Positions 1-8,365 of a stretch of 64,000 nucleotides of DNA are shown here, one piece after another. The translations under genes were made by a program, and so were the position numbers. The notes under the pieces are model-generated. The model had not been told where the DNA came from. It saw only the letters and a program-made list of their open reading frames with translations, and searched no databases. This DNA comes from UBA964 sp031382085. GTDB taxonomy: Bacteria; Pseudomonadota; Gammaproteobacteria; Steroidobacterales; Steroidobacteraceae. Positions within the stretch are counted from its first letter, which is position 1. Every line of letters begins with the position of its first letter. The stretch spans positions 1 through 64,000 of the forward strand of contig JANMYM010000030.1 of the NCBI GenBank assembly GCA_031382085.1. Direction: 5' to 3'.

Positions 1-101
1 CCGGCGCCGGTTGCCCCGGTCAGCACTGTCAGGCCCAGGGTGAAATCCACCTCCAGCGTGTCGACGATGGCGAAATCGCGGATTTGCAGATGCGTGAGCA
101 T
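1..101 (-). CDS. recN: DNA repair protein RecN, 5' part only
   Basis: Partial gene running off the left edge. The minus-strand ATG at 99-101 opens a frame beginning MLTHLQIRDFAIVDTLEVDF and reaching a P-loop start (TGATGAG), which is how RecN proteins begin. RecN is an SMC-like ATPase that acts early in double-strand-break repair. The ATG lies 8 bases after the nadK stop, so the two are probably co-transcribed, as nadK-recN are in many gammaproteobacteria. Only about 33 residues are visible; the coiled coils and Walker B are outside the window. Confidence 0.85.
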   Translation of the reverse strand, partial: MLTHLQIRDFAIVDTLEVDFTLGLTVLTGATGA

Positions 102-109
102 GGCCTTGG

Positions 110-1012
110 CTAGCGCGCAGGGTCGAAACTGCGCCGGCCCCAGTTGAGCTTGGAGCGCAGCAGCCGGAAGTAGTCGTAGCCGCTCGGGTGCAGCAGTGAG
201 ATTTTGTTAGGCGCCGGGCGCACGACCAGCCTGTCCCCGGGCATGAGCTCGCCCAGGGGCCGGCCGTCGCAGCTGACCTGACCATGGCAGTCGGGCCGAT
301 CCACGAGCGCTACCTCTATGACCGAACGCCCGGACACGACGATGGGCCGGTCCGACAGCGTGTGTGGGCAGATCGGGGCGACGACCAGCGCGTCGAGGCC
401 GGGTTCGACGATCGGCCCGCCGCAGGACAGAGCATAGGCGGTCGAGCCTGTGGCAGTGGCAATGACCAGGCCATCCCCGCCGTGAGTATTTACAAAGCGG
501 CCATCGATGGTGGTCGAGAAATCCAGCAGGCGCCCGGGCTGCGCGCCTTCCAGTACGACATCGTTCAGTGCCAGCCCGCGCGCTGCCTCGCGCGACGAGG
601 CGCCCGGAGCGCCGGCAACAATTTCGGCAGCTAACAAGGGACGCTGGTCGACGACGCAACGGCCTTCAAGCGCTGCATCGACAGAATCCAGCATGTCGTC
701 CGGGCTGACATCGGTGAGAAATCCCAGCCGACCGCGATTGACACCCAGCAAGGGCGTCCCGCGGGTGGCGACCAGGCCGGCCGCGTACAGCAGGGTGCCG
801 TCGCCGCCAATGGCGATGACCAGTTCGGCCTGGCGCACCAGTTCCGCCTCATCTACGGCGCGGACGTCAGCGGGTTCCGCTGGCACGGAGCCGTCATCCG
901 GGACCAGCACGAGCACGCCGCGCGCCCGCAAGTGCGCCGCAAGCTGGGCGCTGCTGTCGGCGATGCGGGTGTCTGCGTAACGCGCGATCAGGGCGCAGGT
1001 ACGAATGCTCAT
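110..1012 (-). CDS. nadK: NAD kinase (ATP-NAD kinase)
   Basis: 300 residues, a normal length for NadK, which phosphorylates NAD+ to NADP+ in the cytosol. The family GGDGT motif is at residues 69-73, a conserved ND pair at 150-151, and the glycine-rich THGGDGLVIATATGSTAY segment at about 177-193. A longer open frame continues upstream, but the family-like N-terminus (MSIRTCALIARY) begins at the ATG at 1010-1012. The gene is transcribed away from hrcA and followed closely by recN. A CATAAT -10-like element and an inverted repeat lie about 70 bases upstream. Confidence 0.95.
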   Translation of the reverse strand: MSIRTCALIARYADTRIADSSAQLAAHLRARGVLVLVPDDGSVPAEPADVRAVDEAELVRQAELVIAIGGDGTLLYAAGLVATRGTPLLGVNRGRLGFLTDVSPDDMLDSVDAALEGRCVVDQRPLLAAEIVAGAPGASSREAARGLALNDVVLEGAQPGRLLDFSTTIDGRFVNTHGGDGLVIATATGSTAYALSCGGPIVEPGLDALVVAPICPHTLSDRPIVVSGRSVIEVALVDRPDCHGQVSCDGRPLGELMPGDRLVVRPAPNKISLLHPSGYDYFRLLRSKLNWGRRSFDPAR

Positions 1013-1078
1013 AGGGCCCCACCTTGTAGCATGCCGCGCCGGCAAAACCCAGCTGGCAAAAGGACCGGGGTCGCACCG

Positions 1079-1100
1079 ATTATGAAGTGAAGGATCACTT
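1079..1100 (-). promoter_or_regulatory. Candidate nadK -10 box with adjacent inverted repeat
   Basis: In the 126-base nadK/hrcA divergent gap, the minus strand carries CATAAT (1084-1079). Next to it is a perfect 6-4-6 inverted repeat, AAGTGA-AGGA-TCACTT (1085-1100), lying where the -35/-10 spacer would be. On the plus strand TTGACG (1099-1104) overlaps its right edge and could be an hrcA -35. This looks like an operator for a dimeric regulator. The -35 for nadK is poor and the binding protein is unknown. Confidence 0.35.
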
Positions 1101-1138
1101 GACGCTGGCCCGCGGCAGTCGGTAGCGTGGCGCCGAGC

Positions 1139-2203
1139 ATGAGCCACGACAAATTTGAGGATGTATTCAATGAACGTGCGCAGCGCCTGCTGCGAACGTT
1201 GGTAGGCAGTTATATCCGCGATGGGCAGCCGGTGGGCTCGCGCAGCCTGACCCGGGATTCGGGCCTCACCCTGAGCTCGGCTACGGTGCGCAACGTGATG
1301 GCCGACCTCGAAGAGCTCGGCTTTATCAGTTCTCCGCATACTTCGGCGGGTCGCGTGCCCACCAACAAGGGCTACCGTTTTTTTGTCGACACTTTGCTGC
1401 ATGGCCAGTCCCTCAACGACCGGGACAGTGGCGAGCTGATTCGTCAATTTGAAAATGCGCGCCTGGTGGTGGATGACAAGGCGCTGGTGGCGGCGGCCTC
1501 GCAGATGTTGTCCAACGTCACTCAGCTCGCGGGCGTGGTGACCTTGCCGCGCTCGGCACAGGCCGCGATTACCCATGTCGAGTTTGTCAGCTTGTCCGAC
1601 AACCGTGTGCTGGTGGTGCTGGTGTTAGGCGATCGCGAAGTGCAGAACCGCATCCTGCAGATGGATCGCTATCATTCCACCGAGGAGCTGCGGCGCGCGT
1701 CTGCCTATCTGAGTGAATTGCTGCGCGGCCGCACCGTGCACGAGGCCCGTCTGGAGATCCTGCGGCAAATGCAGGAAGCCCGCGAGACCATGAACCAGAT
1801 CATGCTGGATGCGGTGCAGGTGGCCGAGGCCGCCATCGCGCCCCTGCCCGATGAGCAGCTGGAGTATGTAATTGCCGGCGAAACCAACCTGATGGGGGTC
1901 GCGGACCTGACCAGCGTCGACAAGTTGAAGCGACTGTTTGAGGCGTTCAACGAACGGCGCGATTTTCTGACCTTGCTGGATGGATCGCTGAAGGCGGACG
2001 GGGTGCAGATATTCATTGGCCAGGAGTCCGGCTATCAGATCCCGAATGAGGTCAGTGTGATCGCGGCGCCGTACTCACTCGATCAGAATGTCATGGGCGT
2101 GCTGGGCGTGATCGGCCCGACGCGGATGGCCTACGAGCGCGTCATCCCTATCGTCGATATCACGGCGAAATTACTCAGTGCCGCCTTGAATTCACGCCGC
2201 TAG
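1139..2203 (+). CDS. hrcA: Heat-inducible transcription repressor HrcA
   Basis: 354 residues from the ATG at 1139; a GTG at 1127 would add four residues. The N-terminal winged helix is recognisable (LNERAQRLL-like start, then YIRDGQPVGSRSL and SSATVRNVMADLEELGFI, about residues 10-70), followed by SPHTSAGRVPTNKGYRFFVD, typical of HrcA. HrcA represses chaperone genes by binding CIRCE inverted repeats, assisted by GroEL. It is first in hrcA-grpE-dnaK-dnaJ, an order common in bacteria that keep HrcA; enterics lack it. I see no CIRCE element (TTAGCACTC-N9-GAGTGCTAA) upstream of hrcA, grpE or dnaK, so its target is probably elsewhere, for example groESL. Confidence 0.95.
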   Translation: MSHDKFEDVFNERAQRLLRTLVGSYIRDGQPVGSRSLTRDSGLTLSSATVRNVMADLEELGFISSPHTSAGRVPTNKGYRFFVDTLLHGQSLNDRDSGELIRQFENARLVVDDKALVAAASQMLSNVTQLAGVVTLPRSAQAAITHVEFVSLSDNRVLVVLVLGDREVQNRILQMDRYHSTEELRRASAYLSELLRGRTVHEARLEILRQMQEARETMNQIMLDAVQVAEAAIAPLPDEQLEYVIAGETNLMGVADLTSVDKLKRLFEAFNERRDFLTLLDGSLKADGVQIFIGQESGYQIPNEVSVIAAPYSLDQNVMGVLGVIGPTRMAYERVIPIVDITAKLLSAALNSRR

Positions 2204-2211
2204 CCTCCATA

Positions 2212-2231
2212 TGCCGACGAGCCCGTCGGCA
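2212..2231 (+). terminator. Hairpin between hrcA and grpE
   Basis: TGCCGACG-AGCC-CGTCGGCA forms a perfect 8-bp stem with a 4-base loop just after the hrcA stop. No T-run follows, so it may be a processing, stability or attenuation element rather than a strong intrinsic terminator. Confidence 0.4.
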
Positions 2232-2292
2232 CACTCGCGTTAATTTACGTAAGAAAACCCCGGTAACATATTGAATTCTGGAGACTTGTTCG

Positions 2293-2868
2293 ATGGCTGA
2301 TACCGCGTCGCGTGCACCGCCCCCAACGACTGAGTCCAATCCGGAGGCGACAGCCGTCATGCCCGAATCGGCCGCCGCGCTGGTGGAGCTGGAGCAGTTG
2401 CGCGTCAAGCTGGCAGAGTCCGAGGAGCGCGCCAGCAATCACTGGAGTGAGTATCTGCGAGCTGTCGCCGAGCAGGACAACATCCGCAAGCGCGCGCTGC
2501 GCGATATCGAGGCCGCGCAGCGCTACAGCCTGGAGAAGTTCCTCGGCGAGATATTGCCGGTCAAGGACGGCCTGGACCTGGGCGTGGCAAGCGCCGACAT
2601 GGCGGATGCCGCGGCGCTCAGGGATGGCCAGAAGGCGACCCTGCGCCTGCTAACAAAAGCGTTGGAGAAGGCCGGTGTTACCGATCTGGATCCAGTCGGC
2701 CAGCCCTTCGACGCACACCAGCACGAGGCTATCATGGCGCAGGAATCGACCACGGCCGAGCCGAATTCGGTGCTCGCGGTCGTGCAGCGGGGCTATACCT
2801 TGAACGGACGGCTGTTGCGGCCGGCGCGGGTCATCGTGACGAAAGCACCGGCAGACCCAAAAACCTGA
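2293..2868 (+). CDS. grpE: Nucleotide exchange factor GrpE
   Basis: 191 residues. GrpE is the DnaK co-chaperone that releases ADP from DnaK. After a variable acidic, Pro-rich N-terminus (about 1-30) comes a long helix (LVELEQLRVKLAESEERA, about 33-70), then the conserved RKRALRDIEAAQRYSLEKF and LPVKDGLDLG stretches. The C-terminal beta domain holds VGQPFDAHQHEAIM and a VQRGYTLNGRLLRPARVIV-like end. GGAGA about 9 bases before the ATG is the ribosome site. It lies 89 bases after hrcA and 83 before dnaK. Confidence 0.96.
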   Translation: MADTASRAPPPTTESNPEATAVMPESAAALVELEQLRVKLAESEERASNHWSEYLRAVAEQDNIRKRALRDIEAAQRYSLEKFLGEILPVKDGLDLGVASADMADAAALRDGQKATLRLLTKALEKAGVTDLDPVGQPFDAHQHEAIMAQESTTAEPNSVLAVVQRGYTLNGRLLRPARVIVTKAPADPKT

Positions 2869-2889
2869 GTTTTTCAACCCCATCGACAC

Positions 2890-2926
2890 CTTGATTTTTG
2901 GCAAGCCGAACCAATTGTTTTGCCAA
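2890..2926 (+). promoter_or_regulatory. Weak sigma-32-like promoter and hairpin before dnaK
   Basis: CTTGAT (2890-2895), then 15 bases, then CCAATTGT (2911-2918), is a poor match to the sigma-32 pattern CTTGAA...CCCCATNT. The same stretch can fold by pairing TTGGCAA (2898-2904) with TTGCCAA (2920-2926). Either reading is tentative. No CIRCE element is present. Confidence 0.25.
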
Positions 2927-2951
2927 GAGATTTCCAGCGGAGTGAGTTGTT

Positions 2952-4925
2952 ATGGCAAAAATTATCGGTATTGACCTCGGCACGACCAATTCCTGCGTCG
3001 CCATCATGGAAGGCGGGAAACCGCGCGTCATCGAAAACAGCGAAGGTGATCGCACCACGCCCTCGATCGTCGCTTTTACCAAGGACGATGAAGTCATCGT
3101 CGGCCAGTCTGCCAAGCGCCAGGCGGTCACCAATCCGCATAACACGCTGTATGCCGTCAAGCGCCTGATCGGTCGCCGCTTCGACGAGCAGATCGTGCAG
3201 AAAGACATCGACATGGTGCCGTACAAGATCGTCAAGGCCGACAACGGCGATGCCTGGGTCGACGTCTCTGGCAAGCAGATGGCGCCGCCGGAAATTTCCG
3301 CGCGCGTGCTGATGAAAATGAAAAAAACCGCTGAGGATTTTCTCGGCGAACCGGTCACCGAGGCTGTCATTACGGTACCTGCGTATTTCAACGATTCACA
3401 GCGCCAGGCGACCAAGGACGCCGGCCGCATCGCCGGTCTCAACGTGCGCCGAATCATCAATGAGCCGACGGCGGCCGCGTTAGCTTACGGTTTGGACAAG
3501 GCCGGCGGCGATCGCAAGATTGCTGTTTACGACCTGGGCGGCGGCACCTTCGACGTGTCGGTCATCGAAATCGCCAACGTCGATGGCGAGCGCCAGTTCG
3601 AAGTGCTCTCCACCAACGGCGACACTTTCCTCGGCGGCGAGGACTTCGACCTCAAGATCATCCATTTCATCGCGGAAGAATTCCTCAAGCAGTCCGGCGT
3701 CGATGTGCGCAAGGACCCGCTGGCGATGCAGCGACTGAAGGAAGCTGCCGAGAAGGCGAAGATCGAGCTGTCATCGTCGCAGCAGACCGATATCAACCTG
3801 CCGTACGTCACCATGGACGCGTCCGGGCCGAAGCATCTCGCGCTCAAGCTAACGCGCGCCAAGCTCGAATCGCTGGTCGATGACCTGGTGCGCCGGACGA
3901 TCGAACCCTGTCGCGTCGCGCTCAAGGATGCGGGCGTATCTAACACAGATATCTCTGAAGTGATCCTGGTCGGCGGCCAGACGCGCATGCCGCTGGTGCA
4001 GAAGTACGTCAAGGATTTCTTCGGCCAGGAGCCACGCAAGGACGTCAATCCGGATGAAGCGGTGGCCGTGGGCGCCGCGATCCAGGGTGGCGTGCTCGCC
4101 GGCGACGTCAAGGATGTGCTGTTGCTGGATGTTACGCCGCTGTCGCTGGGTATCGAAACGCTCGGCAGCATCGTCGACAAGGTGATCGAGAAGAACACTA
4201 CGATTCCAACCAAGGCGACCAAGACCTATTCCACCGCGGCAGATAACCAGACCGCTGTCACCGTGCATGTGCTGCAGGGCGAGCGCCAGCGCGCGCAGGA
4301 CAACAAGTCGCTCGGCAAGTTCGACCTGACGGACATTCCGGCGGCGGCGCGCGGTACGCCGCAGATCGAAGTCACCTTCGATATCGACGCGAACGGCATC
4401 CTGCATGTGTCGGCCAAGGACAAGGCGACGGGCAAGGAACAGAAGATCATCATCAAGGCCAACTCCGGCCTCAATGAGGAAGAGATCAAGCGCATGGTGC
4501 GTGATGCAGAGGCCCATGCCGAGGAAGACCGCAAATTCCGTGAGCTGACCGAGACGCGCAACCAGGCGGATGCGGCCATCCACCAGGTCGAGAAGTCCCT
4601 GGCTGATTTGGGCGACAAGGTTTCGGGCGAGGATCGCGCCAAGGTCGAGTCGGCGTTAGGTGAGTTGAAGACCGTTGCCAAGGACGATGACAAGGACAAG
4701 ATCCAGAAGAAGCTCGAAGCGCTGACGCAGGCCTCTGCCGCGATTGTGCAGCAGGCCTATCAGGCTGGCGCGGGCGCGGCTGGCGCCGACGGCGCGGGTG
4801 GCGGTCCGAGCGCCGACGGAGGCGATTCCGGCAGCGGCGATTCGGGCAGCAACAAGCACCGCGATGACAATGTGGTCGATGCCGAATTCGAGGAAGTGAA
4901 AGACAAGGATAAGCGCGCACCCTAG
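2952..4925 (+). CDS. dnaK: Molecular chaperone DnaK (Hsp70)
   Basis: 657 residues, slightly longer than E. coli DnaK. It begins MAKIIGIDLGTTNSCVAIMEG, the phosphate-1 loop of the ATPase domain. Further landmarks are VPAYFNDSQRQATKDAG, NEPTAAALAYG, VYDLGGGTFDVS and LVGGQTRMPLVQ. The substrate-binding domain starts after the linker DVLLLDVTPLSLGIETLG. The C-terminal lid ends in a Gly/Ala/Ser-rich linker and an acidic end (VVDAEFEEVKD). GGAG precedes the ATG by about 9 bases. DnaK works with the neighbouring GrpE and DnaJ in ATP-driven folding. Confidence 0.98.
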   Translation: MAKIIGIDLGTTNSCVAIMEGGKPRVIENSEGDRTTPSIVAFTKDDEVIVGQSAKRQAVTNPHNTLYAVKRLIGRRFDEQIVQKDIDMVPYKIVKADNGDAWVDVSGKQMAPPEISARVLMKMKKTAEDFLGEPVTEAVITVPAYFNDSQRQATKDAGRIAGLNVRRIINEPTAAALAYGLDKAGGDRKIAVYDLGGGTFDVSVIEIANVDGERQFEVLSTNGDTFLGGEDFDLKIIHFIAEEFLKQSGVDVRKDPLAMQRLKEAAEKAKIELSSSQQTDINLPYVTMDASGPKHLALKLTRAKLESLVDDLVRRTIEPCRVALKDAGVSNTDISEVILVGGQTRMPLVQKYVKDFFGQEPRKDVNPDEAVAVGAAIQGGVLAGDVKDVLLLDVTPLSLGIETLGSIVDKVIEKNTTIPTKATKTYSTAADNQTAVTVHVLQGERQRAQDNKSLGKFDLTDIPAAARGTPQIEVTFDIDANGILHVSAKDKATGKEQKIIIKANSGLNEEEIKRMVRDAEAHAEEDRKFRELTETRNQADAAIHQVEKSLADLGDKVSGEDRAKVESALGELKTVAKDDDKDKIQKKLEALTQASAAIVQQAYQAGAGAAGADGAGGGPSADGGDSGSGDSGSNKHRDDNVVDAEFEEVKDKDKRAP

Positions 4926-4939
4926 CGACCGTGCCTCGA

Positions 4940-6088
4940 ATGGCAAAACGCGACTATTACAAGGTTCTCGGGCTTCCAAAGACGGCCTCAGCTGACGAGC
5001 TGAAGAAGGCCTATCGCCGGCTGGCCATGAAATTTCACCCGGACCGCAATCCGGGCGACAAAGACGCCGAAGAGAAATTCAAGGAAGCCAAGGAGGCGCA
5101 CGATGTGCTCTCCGATGCCGAGCAGCGTGCGGTCTACGACCAGCACGGTCATGCGGGCGTCGAAGCGGCGCGCCACGGCGGCAGTGGCCAGGGTGGCGGG
5201 GCCGGTTTTGCCGGCGGCCAGGATTTCAATGAAATTTTTGGCGATGTGTTCGGAGATATTTTCGGCGGCGGCCGTCGGCGCGGTACGGGCGGCAACCAGG
5301 CTTTCCGCGGCGCGGACCTGCGCTATGAAATGCCGCTCGACCTGCATGCAGCGGTGTTTGGTTATCAAGCCGAAATCGACATTCCCAAGCTGATCGAGTG
5401 CGAGACCTGCCATGGCAGCGGCGCCGCGCGCGGCCACTCACCCGTGACCTGCGACACCTGCGGTGGCAATGGCCAGGTGCGTGTCAGTCAGGGTTTTTTC
5501 CAACTGCAGCAAACCTGCCCGCGCTGTCGCGGCAGCGGCAAGATCGTCAAGAACCCCTGTGACACCTGTCTTGGACAGGGCCGCGTGCGCCGTTCCAAGA
5601 AGCTGTCGGTGAAGATTCCTGCAGGCGTGGATACCGGTGATCGCATTCGCCTGGCTGGCGAGGGTGAGGCTGGCCGCAACGGCGGCCCCCCGGGCGACCT
5701 GTATGTCGAAGTCAGCGTCAAGGAGCACGCGATTTTTGAGCGCGATGGCGAGCACCTTTCCTGCGAAGTACCCATTTCTTTCGCGACCGCCGTACTCGGC
5801 GGGACCGTAGAGGTGCCGACTCTGGACGGCCAGGTGGTGCTGAAGATTCCAGCCGAGTCGCAATCGGGCCGTGTGTTCCGGCTGCGGGACAAAGGCGTCA
5901 AACCGGTACGTTCCAGTGGCCGGGGTGATCTGTTTTGCCGTGTTGTGGTAGAAACACCGGTGAGCCTGTCGACTGAGCAGCGCGAGCTGCTACGCACGTT
6001 TGAAGAGTCTCTGAAACGCGATGGCAGCAAGCACTCGCCTCGTGAGCAGAGTTTCTTCGACGGCGTCAGGCGATTTTTCACCAGTTGA
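4940..6088 (+). CDS. dnaJ: Chaperone DnaJ (Hsp40)
   Basis: 382 residues from the ATG at 4940; the frame is also open from a GTG at 4931, but the family start is MAKRDYYKVLGL. The J domain (1-70) contains the HPD triad (FHPDRNPGD). A Gly/Phe-rich linker follows (FGDVFGDIFGGG). The zinc-binding region has four CxxCxGxG repeats: CETCHGSG, CDTCGGNG, CPRCRGSG and CDTCLGQG. The C-terminal substrate-binding domain is complete. The gene starts 14 bases after the dnaK stop. DnaJ stimulates DnaK ATPase and delivers clients. Confidence 0.97.
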   Translation: MAKRDYYKVLGLPKTASADELKKAYRRLAMKFHPDRNPGDKDAEEKFKEAKEAHDVLSDAEQRAVYDQHGHAGVEAARHGGSGQGGGAGFAGGQDFNEIFGDVFGDIFGGGRRRGTGGNQAFRGADLRYEMPLDLHAAVFGYQAEIDIPKLIECETCHGSGAARGHSPVTCDTCGGNGQVRVSQGFFQLQQTCPRCRGSGKIVKNPCDTCLGQGRVRRSKKLSVKIPAGVDTGDRIRLAGEGEAGRNGGPPGDLYVEVSVKEHAIFERDGEHLSCEVPISFATAVLGGTVEVPTLDGQVVLKIPAESQSGRVFRLRDKGVKPVRSSGRGDLFCRVVVETPVSLSTEQRELLRTFEESLKRDGSKHSPREQSFFDGVRRFFTS

Positions 6089-6120
6089 CTGACCTAACAC
6101 TCGCTCCGGAGCAGGGCCGC

Positions 6121-6918
6121 ATGGGACATCGTCTCGCAATTGTTGGTGCCGGAGGGCGCATGGGCCGCTCGCTGGTCGTCAATCTTGCCGAGTTTCCGGC
6201 GCTGACCCTGGCGGTCGCCGTCGATCAGGCTGGCTGCAATGTCATCGGCGCCGATTCCGGCCAGCTGGCCGGAATCGCGCCTAACAAGATAATGATCCGG
6301 GCCGATCGCGCGGCGGCACTGCGCGAGGCCGATATTGCCGTCGATTTTTCTGCGGCGCATGCCAGTAGCGAACTGCTGGCAGATTGTGTTGCAGCCGGCG
6401 TCGCCTGCGTCATGGGCACCACCGGCCAGGCTGACGGTTTTGATGCTGAGGTCGCCGGGGCCGCCCGCTCGATCGCGGTGCTGCAGACCGCGAACACCTC
6501 GGTCGGTGTTAGCTTGCTGGTGGAACTGGTGCAACAGGCGGCACGGAGTCTGCCGGGGTACGACATCGAGATAATTGAAGCGCACCACCGCCACAAGCAG
6601 GACGCGCCTTCCGGTACTGCGCTGGCGCTGGGCCGTGCGGCGGCGCGCGGTCGCGACCAGGATTTCGAGGCCGTACGTGGACATTCCCGTGATGGGATCG
6701 CACCGCGAAAGCACAGCGAAATTGGTTTTGCCGTGGTGCGCGGCGGCGATATCGTCGGCGATCATGACGTGATCTTTGCCGGGCCAGGCGAGCGGCTGGT
6801 GCTGCGCCACCAGGCGACTGACCGGGCCATATTTGCCCGCGGAGCGCTCCGGGCGGCTGCCTGGCTGGCCGGACGGCCTCCGGGCCGCTACACGATGCGC
6901 GAAGTACTTGGTTTATAA
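6121..6918 (+). CDS. dapB: 4-hydroxy-tetrahydrodipicolinate reductase
   Basis: 265 residues. DapB catalyses the NAD(P)H-dependent reduction step in lysine and diaminopimelate synthesis. The N-terminal Rossmann motif is VGAGGRMGRSL; VMGTTGQADG follows; and the catalytic/substrate motif is EAHHRHKQDAPSGTA. I chose the ATG at 6121 because CCGGAG lies 9 bases before it and the Rossmann strand starts at once; the frame also opens at a TTG at 6085 overlapping the dnaJ stop. Genes upstream are the chaperone cluster, an arrangement also found in related genomes. Confidence 0.95.
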   Translation: MGHRLAIVGAGGRMGRSLVVNLAEFPALTLAVAVDQAGCNVIGADSGQLAGIAPNKIMIRADRAAALREADIAVDFSAAHASSELLADCVAAGVACVMGTTGQADGFDAEVAGAARSIAVLQTANTSVGVSLLVELVQQAARSLPGYDIEIIEAHHRHKQDAPSGTALALGRAAARGRDQDFEAVRGHSRDGIAPRKHSEIGFAVVRGGDIVGDHDVIFAGPGERLVLRHQATDRAIFARGALRAAAWLAGRPPGRYTMREVLGL

Positions 6919-6991
6919 ACAAGGACTTAGGAGATTCTGTGCTGAAAAACGCACGGTTTTTCTCGCGAAATTGTCCGCAAAAGAGGCCGGT

Positions 6992-7019
6992 TTTACATGG
7001 ACGGGGACCCCGCTAAATC
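6992..7019 (+). promoter_or_regulatory. Candidate carAB promoter
   Basis: TTTACA (6992-6997), 16 bases, then TAAATC (7014-7019) is a plausible sigma-70 pair in the 276-base gap between dapB and carA. It lies upstream of a strong leader hairpin. Just after dapB, GAAAAAC-GCACG-GTTTTTC (around 6944-6962) could be a weak terminator for the upstream operon. Confidence 0.35.
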
Positions 7020-7064
7020 GTAAAATTTCGGCCTAATCCGTATCCGCGGGTTAGTCCACGCAGG

Positions 7065-7094
7065 GCGGGAGGGGGTCGCAAGAACCCCTCCCGC
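7065..7094 (+). terminator. Strong leader hairpin before carA (possible attenuator)
   Basis: GCGGGAGGGG (7065-7074) pairs perfectly with CCCCTCCCGC (7085-7094) around a 10-base loop, followed by only three T residues. It sits about 100 bases before the carA start and downstream of the candidate promoter. It could be the end of the dapB transcript or an attenuator controlling carAB, which is pyrimidine- and arginine-regulated in other bacteria. Confidence 0.5.
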
Positions 7095-7194
7095 TTTGCA
7101 CATGCGCGGCCTGAAAACCTGCCCGCTAACCACGGAGAGCTGGAACAATTTTGCGGCGGGCGCAGCTTGGCGCCGGCTGAAGGGGATGAAGCGC

Positions 7195-8364
7195 GTGAGT
7201 GTACCTGCGGTGCTGGCGTTAGCGGACGGCACGGTTTTTCGCGGCCAATCAATGGGCGCCATCGGGCAAAGCGTCGGCGAAGTGGTATTCAACACCGCGA
7301 TGACCGGCTATCAGGAAATTCTCACCGACCCATCCTACTCACGACAGTTGGTCACGCTGACCTACCCACATATCGGCAACACCGGTGCCAACGCCGAGGA
7401 TATGGAGGCGTCGGAAATTTTTGCCGCGGGTTTGATCATTCGCGATTTGCCGCTGCAGGCCAGCAACTGGCGCATGGCGGAAACGCTGCCCGCTTTTCTG
7501 CAGCGTTGCGGCACAGTAGCGATTGCCGGCATCGATACGCGCAAGCTGACCCGCATGCTGCGGGAAAAGGGCGCGCAGGCCGGATGCGTCGCCGCCGGCC
7601 TCAGTATCGATAGCGAAGCGACGATACGTGCCGCGCGCGCCTTTGCCGGCCTCAAGGGCATGGATCTCGCGCAGATTGTCACCACGCCGCGTATCTACCA
7701 GTGGAACGACGGTTCCACTTTCGATGCACCGTTGCGTCCGCCAATCCGTGCCCATCAGCGCATGCACATCGTGGCTTACGATTTTGGCATCAAGCGCAAC
7801 ATCCTGCGCCTGTTAGCTGACCAGGGCGGCCGGATGACCGTGGTGCCCGCCAAGACCGCGGCCGCCGAGGTGATGGCGTTGCAACCAGACGGTATTTTTC
7901 TCAGTAACGGCCCGGGCGACCCCGAACCCTGCGACTACGCGATCAATGCAATTCGCGAACTGATTGCGACCAATATACCGGTGTTCGGCATCTGTCTCGG
8001 CCACCAGTTGTTAGCTCTGGCGAGTGGCGCAAAAACCGTCAAGATGAAATTCGGCCATCATGGCGCCAATCATCCGGTGCAGGATCTGGAAACCGGTCGA
8101 GTGCTGATCACCTCGCAGAATCATGGTTTCGCGGTTGACGAAAGCAGCCTGCCGGCCAATCTCAAGCCGACGCACCGTTCGCTGTTCGACGGCACGCTGC
8201 AGGGCGTTCGGCGCACCGACAAGCCGGTCTTCAGTTTCCAGGGGCACCCCGAGGCCAGTCCCGGGCCGCATGATCTCAAGGCGCTGTTTGAGAGCTTTAC
8301 CCAGCTCATGGTGCGCCGTCTTGCCAACCAGCTGAAGCGCCTCACCTCGGGCGCCGGGCGCTAG
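7195..8364 (+). CDS. carA: Carbamoyl-phosphate synthase small subunit
   Basis: 389 residues. CarA hydrolyses glutamine and passes ammonia to CarB, making carbamoyl phosphate for arginine and pyrimidines. The N-terminal domain shows FNTAMTGYQEILTDPSY. The class I amidotransferase domain has the nucleophile in FGICLGHQLLAL and the His-Glu pair in FSFQGHPEASPGPHD. AAGGGG at 7180-7185 gives good spacing to the GTG at 7195 and that start matches family length; an ATG at 7186 sits directly against the Shine-Dalgarno and is less likely. carB starts 1 base after the stop. Confidence 0.96.
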   Translation: MSVPAVLALADGTVFRGQSMGAIGQSVGEVVFNTAMTGYQEILTDPSYSRQLVTLTYPHIGNTGANAEDMEASEIFAAGLIIRDLPLQASNWRMAETLPAFLQRCGTVAIAGIDTRKLTRMLREKGAQAGCVAAGLSIDSEATIRAARAFAGLKGMDLAQIVTTPRIYQWNDGSTFDAPLRPPIRAHQRMHIVAYDFGIKRNILRLLADQGGRMTVVPAKTAAAEVMALQPDGIFLSNGPGDPEPCDYAINAIRELIATNIPVFGICLGHQLLALASGAKTVKMKFGHHGANHPVQDLETGRVLITSQNHGFAVDESSLPANLKPTHRSLFDGTLQGVRRTDKPVFSFQGHPEASPGPHDLKALFESFTQLMVRRLANQLKRLTSGAGR

Positions 8365-8365
8365 C

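Noticed and set aside
1013..1576. Upstream extension of nadK (frame open to 488 residues)
   Set aside because: The extension overlaps the divergent hrcA gene, and the NadK family starts at the ATG at 1010-1012.
7096..7194. Earlier starts for carA in the leader
   Set aside because: They would fuse the carAB leader hairpin region to the protein; the GTG at 7195 has the better ribosome site and matches family length.
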